The notes under the pieces were generated by a model. The model searched no databases. It worked only from the letters and a program-made list of their open reading frames with translations, and was not told where the DNA came from. The translations under genes and the position numbers were made by a program. From positions 1 through 64,000 of the forward strand of contig CAIKZO010000039.1 of NCBI GenBank assembly GCA_903832005.1: a stretch of 64,000 nt of DNA. The letters run 5' to 3'. Of this stretch, positions 1-8,550 are shown in pieces (the stretch's first letter is position 1; every line of letters begins with the position of its first letter). The stretch is from Enhydrobacter aerosaccus (GTDB lineage Bacteria; Pseudomonadota; Alphaproteobacteria; Reyranellales; Reyranellaceae).

Positions 1-702
1 ATGCTTGCGGTAGCCGACCTGCATGCCTTTTACGGCCGTGCCCACATCCTGCAGGGCGTTTCGCTCGAAGCGCGCGCGGGCGAGGTCGTGGCGCTGCTGG
101 GCCGCAATGGCGCCGGCAAGTCGACGGCGATGAAGTCGATCATGGGCCTCGTCGCGCCCGCCCAGGGCCAGGTGAGTTTCGACGGCAAGCGCATCGACCG
201 GCTGCCACCGTACAGGATCGCGCGCCTGGGTCTCGGCTACGTGCCGGAAGAACGACGCATCTTCACCGAGCTGTCGGTCATGGAGAACCTCGAGGTCGGC
301 CGCCAGGCCGTGCGCTCGGGCGCGCCGACCTGGGACGCAGAAAAGCTCTTCGCCCTGTTTCCCAATCTCGGCCGCATGCGCGAGCGGCCGGGCGGCCGCA
401 TGTCGGGCGGCGAGCAGCAGATGCTGACCATCGCGCGCACCCTGATGGGCAATCCGCGCTGCGTGCTGCTCGACGAGCCGTCGGAGGGATTGGCGCCGAT
501 CATTGTCGAGCAGATGGCGCATTCCATCCGCGCGCTGAAGGAAGAGGGCATGTGCGTGATCCTGTCCGAGCAGAACCTGCATTTCTGCGAGGCCATTGCC
601 GACCGCGCCTACATCATCGAAAAAGGCCAGATCCGCTTCGGCGGGTCGATGGCCGAGCTTTCCGCCAACGCCTCCCTTCGTGAACAGTATTTGTCGGTTT
701 GA
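1..702 (+). CDS. livF: Branched-chain amino acid-type ABC transporter ATPase (LivF family)
   Basis: Cytoplasmic ATPase subunit of a high-affinity importer for branched-chain amino acids, amides or related compounds. The 233-residue length is typical of LivF. Walker A (GRNGAGKST, about residues 35-43), the signature MSGGEQQ (about 134-140) and Walker B with its Glu (VLLDEPSEGLAP, about 155-166) are all present, followed by the switch-region His typical of the family. The first base of the window is the A of an ATG and the N-terminus aligns with usual LivF starts, so the gene is probably complete. Its permease and binding-protein partners must lie upstream of the window. The stop codon overlaps the start region of the hydantoinase gene, so the two are probably co-transcribed and the imported substrate may be a hydantoin-like or lactam compound (inference). 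Confidence 0.9.
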   Translation: MLAVADLHAFYGRAHILQGVSLEARAGEVVALLGRNGAGKSTAMKSIMGLVAPAQGQVSFDGKRIDRLPPYRIARLGLGYVPEERRIFTELSVMENLEVGRQAVRSGAPTWDAEKLFALFPNLGRMRERPGGRMSGGEQQMLTIARTLMGNPRCVLLDEPSEGLAPIIVEQMAHSIRALKEEGMCVILSEQNLHFCEAIADRAYIIEKGQIRFGGSMAELSANASLREQYLSV

Positions 703-704
703 AC

Positions 705-2750
705 ATGGCCTCCAAGAATACCCTCACCGTCGGCATCGATGTCGGCGGCACCTTCACCGACCTGATCGCGATCGACACAGCGAGCGGCACGGTCAAGCTC
801 GCCAAGGTGCCGACCACCGTCGACAACCAGGCGATCGGCTTCATGGCGGCGATCGCCTCGGCCGGTGCCGATCCCGCGACCCTGCAGTCGCTGGTGCATG
901 GCACGACGACGACGACCAACGCGCTGCTCGAGCGCAAGATTGCGCGGGTCGGCCTCATCACCACCAAGGGCTTCCGCGACGTGCTGGAGCTGGGCCGGCG
1001 CACGCGGCCGCAGGCTTACGGTCTGCGCGGCACCTTCGCGCCCCTGATCGAACGCGAGTATCGGCTCGAAGTGCCCGAGCGCATGGATGCCGACGGCAAG
1101 GTGCTGGTGCCGCTCGACGAGGCCGCGGTGGCGGAAGCGGCCAAAAAGCTGCTGGCGCTGGGCTGCGAGTCGGTGGTCGTCCATTTCCTGCACAGCTACA
1201 TCAATGCCAGCCACGAGAAGCGCGCGGCCGAGATCGTAGCCGGCCTGTGGCCCAACAAGTATGTGACAGCAGGGCATGCGATCCTGTCGGAGTATCGCGA
1301 GTTCGAGCGCGGCGTGACGGCGGCAGTGAATGCCTCGGTGCAGCCGGTGCTCGACCGCTATCTCACGCGCCTGCGCACAGAGCTCTCGGCCAAGGGGTTT
1401 AATCGCGACCTGCTGGTGATGCAGGGCAACGGCGGCACGATCTCCTCGCAACTGATCGCGCGCGCGGCCGTGAACACGGTGATGTCGGGCCCGGCCTCGG
1501 GCGTGATGGCGGCGGCCTATACCGGCCGCACCTCGGGCCATCCCGACCTGATCACCTACGACATGGGCGGCACCTCGACCGACGTCGGCCTGATCGAAGG
1601 CGCCGTGCCACAGGTCTCGGGCGAGCTGGAACTCGAATACGCCATGCCGATCCATGTGCCGATGGTCGATGTGCACACGATCGGCGCTGGTGGCGGCTCG
1701 ATCGCGTCGGTCGATTCGGCCGGCATGCTGCGGGTCGGGCCGGAGAGCGCGGGCGCGCGGCCGGGACCGATCTGCTACGGCCGCGGCGGCACCGAGCCCA
1801 CCATCACCGACGCCAATATCGTGCTGGGCCGGCTCAATCCCGACCGGCTGCTGGGCGTCGATCATCCGGTGACGCTCGACCATGTGCGCGCGCTGATCGA
1901 GGAAAAGGTCGGCAAGCGGCTCGGACTCGATGCCGAGGCGGCGGCCGCCGCGATCTTGCGCATCGCCAACGACCGCATGGCCGGCGCCATTCGTCTGGTT
2001 TCGCTGTCACGCGGCCATGACCCGCGCGACTTCGCCCTCTTTGCCTTCGGCGGCGCGGGGCCGCTGCATGCCACGGCACTGGCGCGCGAACTCGCGATCC
2101 CGACGGTACTGGTGCCGGCGCGGCCGGGCATCACCAATGCGCTGGGCTGCGTCGTGGCCGACCTGCGGCACGACTACGTGCGCACGGTGAACAAGCCGCT
2201 GTCGGCGCTCGACGATGCGACGGTGGCACGGATCTACGCCGAGCAGTCGGCCGAGGGACAGTCGACGATCGAGAGCGAGGGGGTGCCTGTGCGCGAGCTG
2301 CGCTACATTCACACCGCCGATATGCAGTTCGCCGGGCAGAGCCATATCCTGTCGGTCGCCGTCGAGCGTGCCGACATTTCCATCGCCGACCTGCACAAGG
2401 CTTTTGCCGCCGCCTACTGGCGCCGCTTCGGCATCGAGCTGGCGGAAATCCCGCCGGTGCTGGTCAATCTCCACACCGGCGTAATCGGCGTGCGGCCCGA
2501 GATCGATCTTGGCGCGCTCGCGTCGACCGAACGCGCGCCGACCCTGAAGGCAGCACAAACCGGCGAGCGCCGCGTCTGGTTCACCGACGGCTGGCACCAG
2601 ACGCCGGTCTATGCGCGCGACAAGCTCCCGGCAGAGGCGACGTTTGCCGGTCCAGCGATCCTCGAGCAGCTCGATTGCACGACCGTCGTCGAGCCTGGGG
2701 ACACGGTGCGCCAGGACAGTCTCGGCAATCTTCTGATTGTCCTCGCGTGA
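705..2750 (+). CDS. hyuA: Hydantoinase/5-oxoprolinase family protein, HyuA-like subunit
   Basis: Member of the HyuA/N-methylhydantoinase A family, which couples ATP hydrolysis to opening of hydantoin or 5-oxoproline rings. Seen: an N-terminal actin-like phosphate motif (GIDVGGTFTDLI, residues 10-21), the run of Thr in VHGTTTTTNALLE, a second phosphate motif (YDMGGTSTDVG), the glycine-rich AGGGSIA and the C-terminal FGGAGPLHA. At 681 residues it matches a single A subunit. I chose the ATG at 705; a TTG two codons upstream (699) would overlap the livF stop. No HyuB subunit follows: the next gene is a binding protein overlapping by GTGA. Either the protein acts alone, as acetone-carboxylase-like or oxoprolinase-like relatives may, or its partner lies elsewhere. 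The substrate is unknown. Confidence 0.88.
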   Translation: MASKNTLTVGIDVGGTFTDLIAIDTASGTVKLAKVPTTVDNQAIGFMAAIASAGADPATLQSLVHGTTTTTNALLERKIARVGLITTKGFRDVLELGRRTRPQAYGLRGTFAPLIEREYRLEVPERMDADGKVLVPLDEAAVAEAAKKLLALGCESVVVHFLHSYINASHEKRAAEIVAGLWPNKYVTAGHAILSEYREFERGVTAAVNASVQPVLDRYLTRLRTELSAKGFNRDLLVMQGNGGTISSQLIARAAVNTVMSGPASGVMAAAYTGRTSGHPDLITYDMGGTSTDVGLIEGAVPQVSGELELEYAMPIHVPMVDVHTIGAGGGSIASVDSAGMLRVGPESAGARPGPICYGRGGTEPTITDANIVLGRLNPDRLLGVDHPVTLDHVRALIEEKVGKRLGLDAEAAAAAILRIANDRMAGAIRLVSLSRGHDPRDFALFAFGGAGPLHATALARELAIPTVLVPARPGITNALGCVVADLRHDYVRTVNKPLSALDDATVARIYAEQSAEGQSTIESEGVPVRELRYIHTADMQFAGQSHILSVAVERADISIADLHKAFAAAYWRRFGIELAEIPPVLVNLHTGVIGVRPEIDLGALASTERAPTLKAAQTGERRVWFTDGWHQTPVYARDKLPAEATFAGPAILEQLDCTTVVEPGDTVRQDSLGNLLIVLA

Positions 2751-3730
2751 GGGGACCGCACCACCTGAAACGCCGCAGTCTCCTGCTGGGCGGGCTGACG
2801 GTCGCCGCGGTTCCCGCGCACGCGCAGCAGCCGCCCAAGATGGTGCGTGTTGGGGCAGTCAGCGGCCAGCCGCGATCTTCCATCCTGTGGCGCTCCTTCA
2901 TCGAGCGCATGGCGGCGTTGGGCTATCGCGAGGGCGGCAATTTCTCGTTCGATCTGGTGCAGGCCAACAGCCTCGAGGAATATCAGGCAGGCTATCAGCG
3001 CTTCGGCGGCGGCGCAGTCGACATCATCGTGGCGCCCGGCCCGGAAATTTCCCTGCAATCGGCGCTGAAGCTGCCCGGCACCACGCCGATCGTCATGGTG
3101 GCCATCGACTACGATCCGCTGGTGCGCGGCTATGTGAAGAGCTTGGCGCGTCCGGAAGGCCGTGCCACAGGCCTCATGCTGCAGCAGATCGAATTGTCGG
3201 TGAAGCGCCTGCAGCTTCTCAAGGATGCCTTTCCCGATCTCAAGGCCATGACGGTGTTCTGGGATCAAAGCTCGGCCGACCAGTGGGCGGCGATGCAGCA
3301 GGCCGTGGCGACGCTGGGCATCTCGGTGGCCGGCATAAAATTGCGCGATCCGCCGTACGACTACGAGAAGGCCCTTGCTGCGGCGCCCGCGGACCATCGC
3401 GGCACGCTCTTCCCGCTGACCTCGCCCTTCATGTTCCGTGAGATCGGCAAGATCGCTGACATGGCGCTGCGCCACCGCGTGGCGACGATCTACAGCGATC
3501 GCACCATGACCGAGGCTGGAGGGTTGATGAGCTACGGCATCAGCTTTCCCGCGATCTTCGGGCGCGTTGCCGACTATGTCGACCGGATCGCCAAGGGCGC
3601 CAAGCCCGGCGATCTGCCGATCGAACAGCCGACCAAGTTCGAGCTCGTCGTTAATCTCAAGACGGCACGCGCGATCGGCGTCACCGTGCCGCCGCTCCTG
3701 CTCGCCCGCGCCGACGAGACGATCGAATAG
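2747..3730 (+). CDS. ABC transporter substrate-binding protein (ABC_sub_bind type), exported
   Basis: Periplasmic binding protein of the family often found as orphan receptors in alphaproteobacteria. The start is the GTG at 2747, whose GTGA overlaps the hyuA stop and indicates translational coupling; longer upstream starts would run inside hyuA. The N-terminus has a twin-Arg-like signal (KRRSLLLGG, about residues 8-16) and a cleavage site near AHAQQ. Further in are VGAVSGQ, an Asp/Pro-rich VDIIVAPGPE segment and IPTPIVMVAIDYDP-like turns typical of this fold. At 327 residues it has normal length. No permease gene is adjacent, so it may deliver substrate to a transporter encoded upstream with livF. 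The ligand is unknown. Confidence 0.82.
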   Translation: MRGPHHLKRRSLLLGGLTVAAVPAHAQQPPKMVRVGAVSGQPRSSILWRSFIERMAALGYREGGNFSFDLVQANSLEEYQAGYQRFGGGAVDIIVAPGPEISLQSALKLPGTTPIVMVAIDYDPLVRGYVKSLARPEGRATGLMLQQIELSVKRLQLLKDAFPDLKAMTVFWDQSSADQWAAMQQAVATLGISVAGIKLRDPPYDYEKALAAAPADHRGTLFPLTSPFMFREIGKIADMALRHRVATIYSDRTMTEAGGLMSYGISFPAIFGRVADYVDRIAKGAKPGDLPIEQPTKFELVVNLKTARAIGVTVPPLLLARADETIE

Positions 3731-3850
3731 CTCGATCCTTCAGGCCGGCGGATATCACAGATAGACCACATTGCGAGTATACAACCGGGTGCATTAGTGC
3801 CCTAATTTGGCTCTCGGTGCGCAACCATTAGGTCTCGGGGGAGACGATGC

Positions 3851-4744
3851 ATGGGTGAGACAAAGCGCGGGAAACTCGTGTTCCGGCTGTTGACGGCTGT
3901 CCTGATCTCCTTTGCCGGCGCTTGCAGCTTTGCGCCGACGGCAGAGTTGAAGGTATTTCGCGAAAGCGTGACGGCGGCAAATACGGCGGCGACACCTGTG
4001 ATCGACGAAGTCTCGGCGACGGAGCGAAGAATCATTCGCCAGACGACGGCTGTCCAGGAGCAGGCCAGCTATTCGTCGGGGGCGACGGTGGCCTTCGATG
4101 TCGGCAAGGCAAGATACTTCTCCGAAATCGGCGATGGCCCGGCGGCCTCCCTGTTCAGGCGAGGGCATGACGTGCTGGGCCGACTGGCCGATCTACTTCT
4201 TTCGCTCGCAACGGGCGCGGGAGCCGATTCCGACGTGGGCGCGGTGGAAAGCCTGGCCACGGAAGTGGCCGGCCTGATCGAGGTCGTCCAGCCGGGCGCC
4301 GCCGCGGCAGAGGGGGTCGGCCAGAATCTCCTGCATCAGTCCCTGCTCGAAGTCTCGAAGGAGCTCCAGCGCCGCGAGGCACGCCGGATCATCGATGCCG
4401 CGAGGGACAGCCATCTGGTCGAGAACCTGACGGCACGCCTCACCAGCGCAAGCCCGCAAATCTTCAGGATCATGATCACCGAAGCATCGGCGAGCGCCCG
4501 CTCGGTTCGTGCCACCGACGCCACCGCCAAGGCCTACGCCGATCGGGTGGCCAAGGTGAGATTGGTCGTCGCGAATTATGTCGTGCTGCTCGATCAGGTG
4601 AATGTGGCGTGGCTCGAGGCGGTCAAGGCGGCCGACTCGAAGAACTCCGGCAACATAGGCGTGCTCACCGATCGCGTCGGCGAACTCAAGGCCGCCGCCG
4701 TGGCGACCCGGAAAGCCTATGCAGACATGAACGCAAGCCGCTAG
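3851..4744 (+). CDS. Putative lipoprotein of unknown function
   Basis: I do not recognise the family. The 297-residue product begins with a lipoprotein signal: basic residues, a hydrophobic stretch (about residues 10-24) and a lipobox FAGAC with Cys25 as the probable lipidated residue. The rest is Ala/Glu-rich and predicted largely helical, with long heptad-like segments (for example around VAGLIEVVQPG and ERRIIRQTTAVQEQA). A GGGGGAGA ribosome-binding site lies just upstream. The next gene starts 9 bases after the stop, so the two form an operon. Because the partner carries a possible muramidase-like domain, this lipoprotein may anchor or escort it at the envelope (inference). Confidence 0.7.
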   Translation: MGETKRGKLVFRLLTAVLISFAGACSFAPTAELKVFRESVTAANTAATPVIDEVSATERRIIRQTTAVQEQASYSSGATVAFDVGKARYFSEIGDGPAASLFRRGHDVLGRLADLLLSLATGAGADSDVGAVESLATEVAGLIEVVQPGAAAAEGVGQNLLHQSLLEVSKELQRREARRIIDAARDSHLVENLTARLTSASPQIFRIMITEASASARSVRATDATAKAYADRVAKVRLVVANYVVLLDQVNVAWLEAVKAADSKNSGNIGVLTDRVGELKAAAVATRKAYADMNASR

Positions 4745-4753
4745 GAGGCCGAT

Positions 4754-5722
4754 ATGGATCAGGAAATGGTCGATGCGAGCCGGGAGGCGCTCGAGAACAG
4801 CGCCATCGCCCTCAAGGCTGCATTCAAGGCGGCCACGACTCAGGCGCAAAAGGACGCGATCGAGCAGCAATCCGATCTCATCAACGCGCAGATCGAGCAA
4901 ATCGATGTCGCCGATCTGCTGACGGCCGCCACGCTGGTCGGGCAGGCCGCGACCGATCTGCAGACCCTCGTCAGTTCCGCGACGCTCGCGCCGATAAGTG
5001 CCGCGCTCGGCGGCGTCGTCAATGCGGTGAACAACCTGAGCGACGTCCGGAGCGACATCCACAAACAGGATGCCTTGCCGAAGTCCGAGCCACCGGCGAC
5101 GGCACCCGCGGCGCCACCGGCCGCGACAGCCGGCATCCCCCAGACCAGTACGGCGACCGATTTCCCGACGCTACAGCCGGAGTACACCAGCCTCTTCGGC
5201 ATGTGTGCGGTGCGGCCCGAGCGGCAGAAGAATATCGACTACTACGTCAACAGCGTCGTCGCCGGCAAAACGCAATATGCTGCCGCCGTCGCCGGGACGA
5301 GTATCCCATGGTACTTCGTCGGCATCGTCCACGGCATGGAAGGCGGCTTCAACTTCACGCGCCACCTGCACAATGGCGATCCCCTGACGGCGCGCACCGT
5401 TCATGTGCCGGCGGGTCGGCCGCCGCCGCCGGCGATGCCGCCCTTCACGTGGTTGGCCAGCGCTCAGGATGCCCTCAAGGGCAGGGGCTTCGACGCCATT
5501 GCGACCTGGGACGTTGCCCAGATGCTGTTCCAGTTCGAGCGCTACAACGGCATGGGCTATCGCCCGTTCAGGGAGCCGTCTCCCTATCTGTGGAGCTTCT
5601 CCAACCTCTTCCTGAAGGGCAAATACGTCGGAGACGGCGTCTACGATCCGAATGCGCCGTCCGAACAGTGCGGCGCCGGCGTGATCCTCAAGGCCGGAAC
5701 GGCCAGAGGCGCCTTCGCTTGA
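4754..5722 (+). CDS. Hypothetical protein with helical N-terminus and lysozyme-like C-terminal domain
   Basis: The 322-residue product has two parts. Residues 1-120 are Ala/Gln/Asp-rich helical sequence without a signal peptide, followed by a Pro/Ala linker (about 110-140). The C-terminal 170 residues have conserved-looking motifs: IPWYFVGIVHGMEGGFNF with a potential catalytic Glu, HLHNGDPLTARTVHVPAGRP, then YNGMGYR, SPYLWSFSN and VYDPNAPSEQCGAG. From memory, this pattern belongs to a family of lysozyme-like proteins, also found in cyanobacteria, whose activity is little characterised. The start ATG follows an AGGAGG site overlapping the upstream lipoprotein stop. With no secretion signal visible, export, if any, would need the partner or another route. 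Muramidase function is inference. Confidence 0.65.
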   Translation: MDQEMVDASREALENSAIALKAAFKAATTQAQKDAIEQQSDLINAQIEQIDVADLLTAATLVGQAATDLQTLVSSATLAPISAALGGVVNAVNNLSDVRSDIHKQDALPKSEPPATAPAAPPAATAGIPQTSTATDFPTLQPEYTSLFGMCAVRPERQKNIDYYVNSVVAGKTQYAAAVAGTSIPWYFVGIVHGMEGGFNFTRHLHNGDPLTARTVHVPAGRPPPPAMPPFTWLASAQDALKGRGFDAIATWDVAQMLFQFERYNGMGYRPFREPSPYLWSFSNLFLKGKYVGDGVYDPNAPSEQCGAGVILKAGTARGAFA

Positions 5723-5737
5723 GCTGAGGCCTCGCCG

Positions 5738-6160
5738 CTACGCCGGCGTGGCGAGAGGCTTGCCCTTCTCGACGATGTAGGTGCCGATGCCCTTGGTGGC
5801 AGTCGGTCCGTTCTTGACGCTGTGGATCGCGCCCGGCGGGACCTGGATCGCTTCGCCGGCCTTGAACGGCTTGGCGGGCTGGCCGTCGACCAGCAGCTCG
5901 CCGCTGCCCGAAATGAAGTAGGTCGATTCGATGCCGGGATGGGTGTGGCGGGCGACGATCGCGTTGGCGTCGATCTCGAGCTCGACGGCGATGGTGACGT
6001 AGCCCGGTGTTGGACCGTCGATCTGCGACAGCACCTTGCGCTTCACGCCGGCGGTGGCGGCGGGTGCGGGCGCTTGCGCCATGCCCGTCGTGCTGGTGGC
6101 GATCAGGGCGGGCACCGCGCACAACGCGCAGCCGAAGATCATGCGGCGATTGAGATTCAT
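5738..6160 (-). CDS. Exported cupin-domain protein
   Basis: A small single-domain cupin (140 residues) with a signal peptide (residues 1-29, cleavage near GMAQA). The cupin core is visible as ARHTHPGIESTYFISG (motif 1, His pair and Glu as probable metal ligands) and VPPGAIHSVKN (motif 2, His ligand). Such periplasmic cupins bind a metal or a small ligand; no catalytic role can be assigned. It is transcribed divergently from the enolase-superfamily gene with 88 bases between them, so the two may share a control region. Confidence 0.82.
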   Translation of the reverse strand: MNLNRRMIFGCALCAVPALIATSTTGMAQAPAPAATAGVKRKVLSQIDGPTPGYVTIAVELEIDANAIVARHTHPGIESTYFISGSGELLVDGQPAKPFKAGEAIQVPPGAIHSVKNGPTATKGIGTYIVEKGKPLATPA

Positions 6161-6197
6161 ATGTTTCCTCCATGCGGCTCTGCAGGCCGTTGTTGAA

Positions 6198-6219
6198 AAC
6201 CTATCAGATGTGGCAGGTT
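6198..6219. promoter_or_regulatory. Imperfect operator-like inverted repeat in a divergent promoter region
   Basis: In the 88-base gap between the cupin and enolase-superfamily genes the arms AACCT (6198-6202) and AGGTT (6215-6219) are separated by 12 bases. The spacing, one and a half helical turns, suits a dimeric regulator such as a GntR-family protein. Short arms make chance occurrence quite possible. Confidence 0.2.
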
Positions 6220-6248
6220 CACATCATAAGAAATGAAGGGAAACGCCG

Positions 6249-7388
6249 ATGAAGGTGACAGACGTCGCCTGCCATATTCTGCAATGCAAGGTCGACAAGC
6301 CGTTCGTGTCGGCGCGCGGCTGGGTCTACGGCACGCGCTCGACGTGCCTGGTCGAGATCTCGACGGATGAGGGCATCACCGGCTGGGGCGAGTGCTATGG
6401 GCCGTCCGCCGTCGCCAAGACCTTCGTCGAGACGCAGTACAAGGCGAGGGTGATCGGCCGCGATCCGTTCGATGTCGAGGCGATCTGGGAAGACCTCTAC
6501 AATCGCATCAAGGATTACGGCACGACCGGCATGGCGATCTCGGCCATCTCCGGCATCGACATCGCGTTGTGGGACATCATGGGCCGCGCGGTGAACAAGC
6601 CGGTGCACAAGCTGATCGGCGGCGCCTATCGCAGCGAGGTGATTCCTTACGCGACGGGCCTTTACTTCATCGACATGGATCGTCTCGTCGAGGAGGCGGT
6701 CGAAGAGGCGCTGGAATTCAAGAACGACGGCTTCCGCGCGATCAAGATGAAGATCGGGCTGGGCGACCTGAAGCTCGATGCAAAGCGCGTCGGCGCAGTG
6801 CGCAAGGCAATCGGACCGGACGTGAAGCTGGCGGTCGACGCCAATCACTGCTTCTCGGTGCCCAACGCCATCAAGCTCGGCCGCATGCTCGAAGAGCACG
6901 ACCTCCTGTGGTTCGAGGAGCCGATCAGCCCCGAGGATCACGACGGCTATATCGAGGTGACGCGCGCGCTCGACATGGCGGTGGCGGGCGGCGAGAACGA
7001 CTTCACGCGCTGGGGCTTCCGCGACGTGATCGCCAAAAAGGCGATGGACATCGTGCAGCCCGATCTCTGCGCGGCGGGCGGTTTCTCCGAGTGCCGCAAG
7101 ATCGCGACGCTTGCCTCGGCGTTCGGCGTCGAGTGCGTGCCGCATGCCTGGGGCTCGGCGATCGGCTTGGCCGCGACGGTTCAATTCCTGGCGGCGCTGC
7201 CGGACCAGCCGCCGGCGTTCCGGCCGATGCCGCCGATGCTCGAGTTCGAGCAGACGCCGAACCCGTTGCGCGATCATCTTGCGAAGGAGCCGATCGAGCA
7301 GAAGAAGGGCATCGTGAAGGTGCCCGGCGGTCCCGGTCTCGGCATCGAGATCGATCGCGACGTGCTGAAGAGATACAAAATCGCCTGA
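6249..7388 (+). CDS. Mandelate racemase/muconate-lactonizing-type enolase superfamily enzyme
   Basis: A 379-residue enolase-superfamily enzyme. The acid/base Lys pair is in KMKIG (K166/K168), the Mg ligands are D197 (VDANH), E223/E224 (WFEEP) and E249 (GGEN), and the second base is H299 (VPHAWG). From memory, the spacing and the C-terminal block (GGFSECRKIATLA, then PGLGIEI) resemble galactarolactone cycloisomerase and related sugar-acid enzymes more than dipeptide epimerases. The reaction is therefore likely abstraction of a proton alpha to a carboxylate with dehydration or cycloisomerisation; the exact substrate is not readable. The next gene encodes a Bug-type carboxylate receptor 20 bases downstream, which fits uptake plus catabolism of an organic acid. 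Confidence 0.88.
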   Translation: MKVTDVACHILQCKVDKPFVSARGWVYGTRSTCLVEISTDEGITGWGECYGPSAVAKTFVETQYKARVIGRDPFDVEAIWEDLYNRIKDYGTTGMAISAISGIDIALWDIMGRAVNKPVHKLIGGAYRSEVIPYATGLYFIDMDRLVEEAVEEALEFKNDGFRAIKMKIGLGDLKLDAKRVGAVRKAIGPDVKLAVDANHCFSVPNAIKLGRMLEEHDLLWFEEPISPEDHDGYIEVTRALDMAVAGGENDFTRWGFRDVIAKKAMDIVQPDLCAAGGFSECRKIATLASAFGVECVPHAWGSAIGLAATVQFLAALPDQPPAFRPMPPMLEFEQTPNPLRDHLAKEPIEQKKGIVKVPGGPGLGIEIDRDVLKRYKIA

Positions 7389-7408
7389 AGCAAAGGCGGG
7401 AGGAAACA

Positions 7409-8374
7409 ATGAAGCGACTTCTAGTGGCTGTTCTGGCCATGATGGCTTTGGCGGACTCGGCGTTCGCTCAGGCGGCTTTTCCGACCAAGGACGTGCGGTT
7501 CATCAACGGCTTTCCGGCCGGCGGCAGCTCCGACATCATCGGCCGCCTGCTGGCCGAGCAGTTCACCCGGCAGATCGGCCGCACCGTGGTGGTCGACAAC
7601 AAGGCCGGCGCCTCGGGCATGATCGCGGCGCTCGAGACCGCGAAGTCGCCGCCCGACGGCCACACCATCCTGCTCGCCTCGATGGCGATGATGACGGTGC
7701 TGCCGCAGCTGATCAAAACCAACATCGACGTCGACAAGGACCTGACGACGATCGGCAACGTGGCCGGCGTCTACAACATCCTGGTCGTCGGCCGCGACAC
7801 CAAGTTCAAGAGCTGGCAGGATGTGCAGGCCGAGGCCAAGGCCAATCCCGAGAAAGTGACCTGCGCCACGGTGGGCTCGGGCTCGAGCCAGCAGCTCTCC
7901 TGCGCGCTGTTCATGGCACTGACCGGCACCAAGCTGACGCAGGTGCCCTATCGCGGCGGCGCGCCCGCGATCGTCGACATGACCGGCGGCAGGGTCGACA
8001 TGATGTGGGGCAACATGCCGGAGTTCATGGGCCAGATCCGCGGCGGTGGCCTGCGCGCCATCGGCTATGGCGCCGACGCTGCCTCGCCGCTGTTGCCCGA
8101 GGTGCCGGTGATCTCCAAGACCGGCCTCAAGGACTTCGTGATCCACAACTGGTTCGGCCTGGTCGGTCCCGCCGGCATGACGCCGGAGATGATCAGGTTC
8201 TGGAACGACCAGGTGCTGAAGGCCGTCGCCTCGCCCGAACTCAAGCAGAAGTTCGCCGACAACGGCCTCGAGATCGTGGCCGGCACCAAGGAACAGTTCG
8301 ACAAGGACATCGCCGAGGATCGCCTGAAGTGGGGCAAGATCATCCGCGACTTCAACATCAAGCCGGAGAACTAA
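7409..8374 (+). CDS. Bug/TctC-family tripartite tricarboxylate-type periplasmic receptor
   Basis: Exported solute receptor of the Bug family (321 residues). A signal peptide covers about residues 1-20 (cleavage after SAFA); the mature protein begins with FPTKDVRFINGFPAGGSSD, the usual Bug opening with the ligand-clamping loop, and continues with VVDNKAGASGM and YRGGAPAIVDMTGGRVDMMW. The ATG at 7409 follows a GGGAGG site. No TctA/TctB membrane subunits are nearby, as is usual for the many orphan Bug receptors. Operon position after the enolase-superfamily gene suggests the ligand is an organic acid used by that enzyme. Confidence 0.9.
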   Translation: MKRLLVAVLAMMALADSAFAQAAFPTKDVRFINGFPAGGSSDIIGRLLAEQFTRQIGRTVVVDNKAGASGMIAALETAKSPPDGHTILLASMAMMTVLPQLIKTNIDVDKDLTTIGNVAGVYNILVVGRDTKFKSWQDVQAEAKANPEKVTCATVGSGSSQQLSCALFMALTGTKLTQVPYRGGAPAIVDMTGGRVDMMWGNMPEFMGQIRGGGLRAIGYGADAASPLLPEVPVISKTGLKDFVIHNWFGLVGPAGMTPEMIRFWNDQVLKAVASPELKQKFADNGLEIVAGTKEQFDKDIAEDRLKWGKIIRDFNIKPEN

Positions 8375-8391
8375 CGCCGCTCGACGATGCA

Positions 8392-8550
8392 TTGACAGGA
8401 TATTGCGTATTATGCAACAATAAGCTCCTGTTCTATTCATCGTCCAGAAGGCGATTTAACGCCCACCGTGGGCGCGTTCCAGATCTAGAGGGCGTTCGTT
8501 ATATTCAGGTTATTAAAAGCGTTGCTTGCGATAACCGCCGCTATATCTTG
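8392..8550 (+). repeat. Diverged intergenic element, copy A (possible small RNA gene)
   Basis: This stretch between convergent genes shares ordered blocks with 62514-62660: TTGACA (8392-8397), a TTGC-N7-GCAA palindrome (8403-8417), TTCTATTCATCGTCC (8431-8445), ATCTAGAGG (8483-8491), TTGCGATAA (8526-8534) and ATATCTTG (8543-8550). Spacing of the 5' and 3' blocks is conserved to within one or two bases while the middle varies, so this is neither chance nor a recent duplication. TTGACA could be a -35 box, placing a start of transcription just before the TTCTATTC block. A GC hairpin (CGCCCA/TGGGCG, around 8460-8474) lies in the variable middle. The 3' end runs into the end of the minus-strand nadX-like gene. 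Confidence 0.5.

Noticed and set aside
609..1883. Long minus-strand open frame opposite the hydantoinase gene
   Set aside because: Antisense shadow caused by third-position GC bias; the plus-strand frame has all HyuA motifs.
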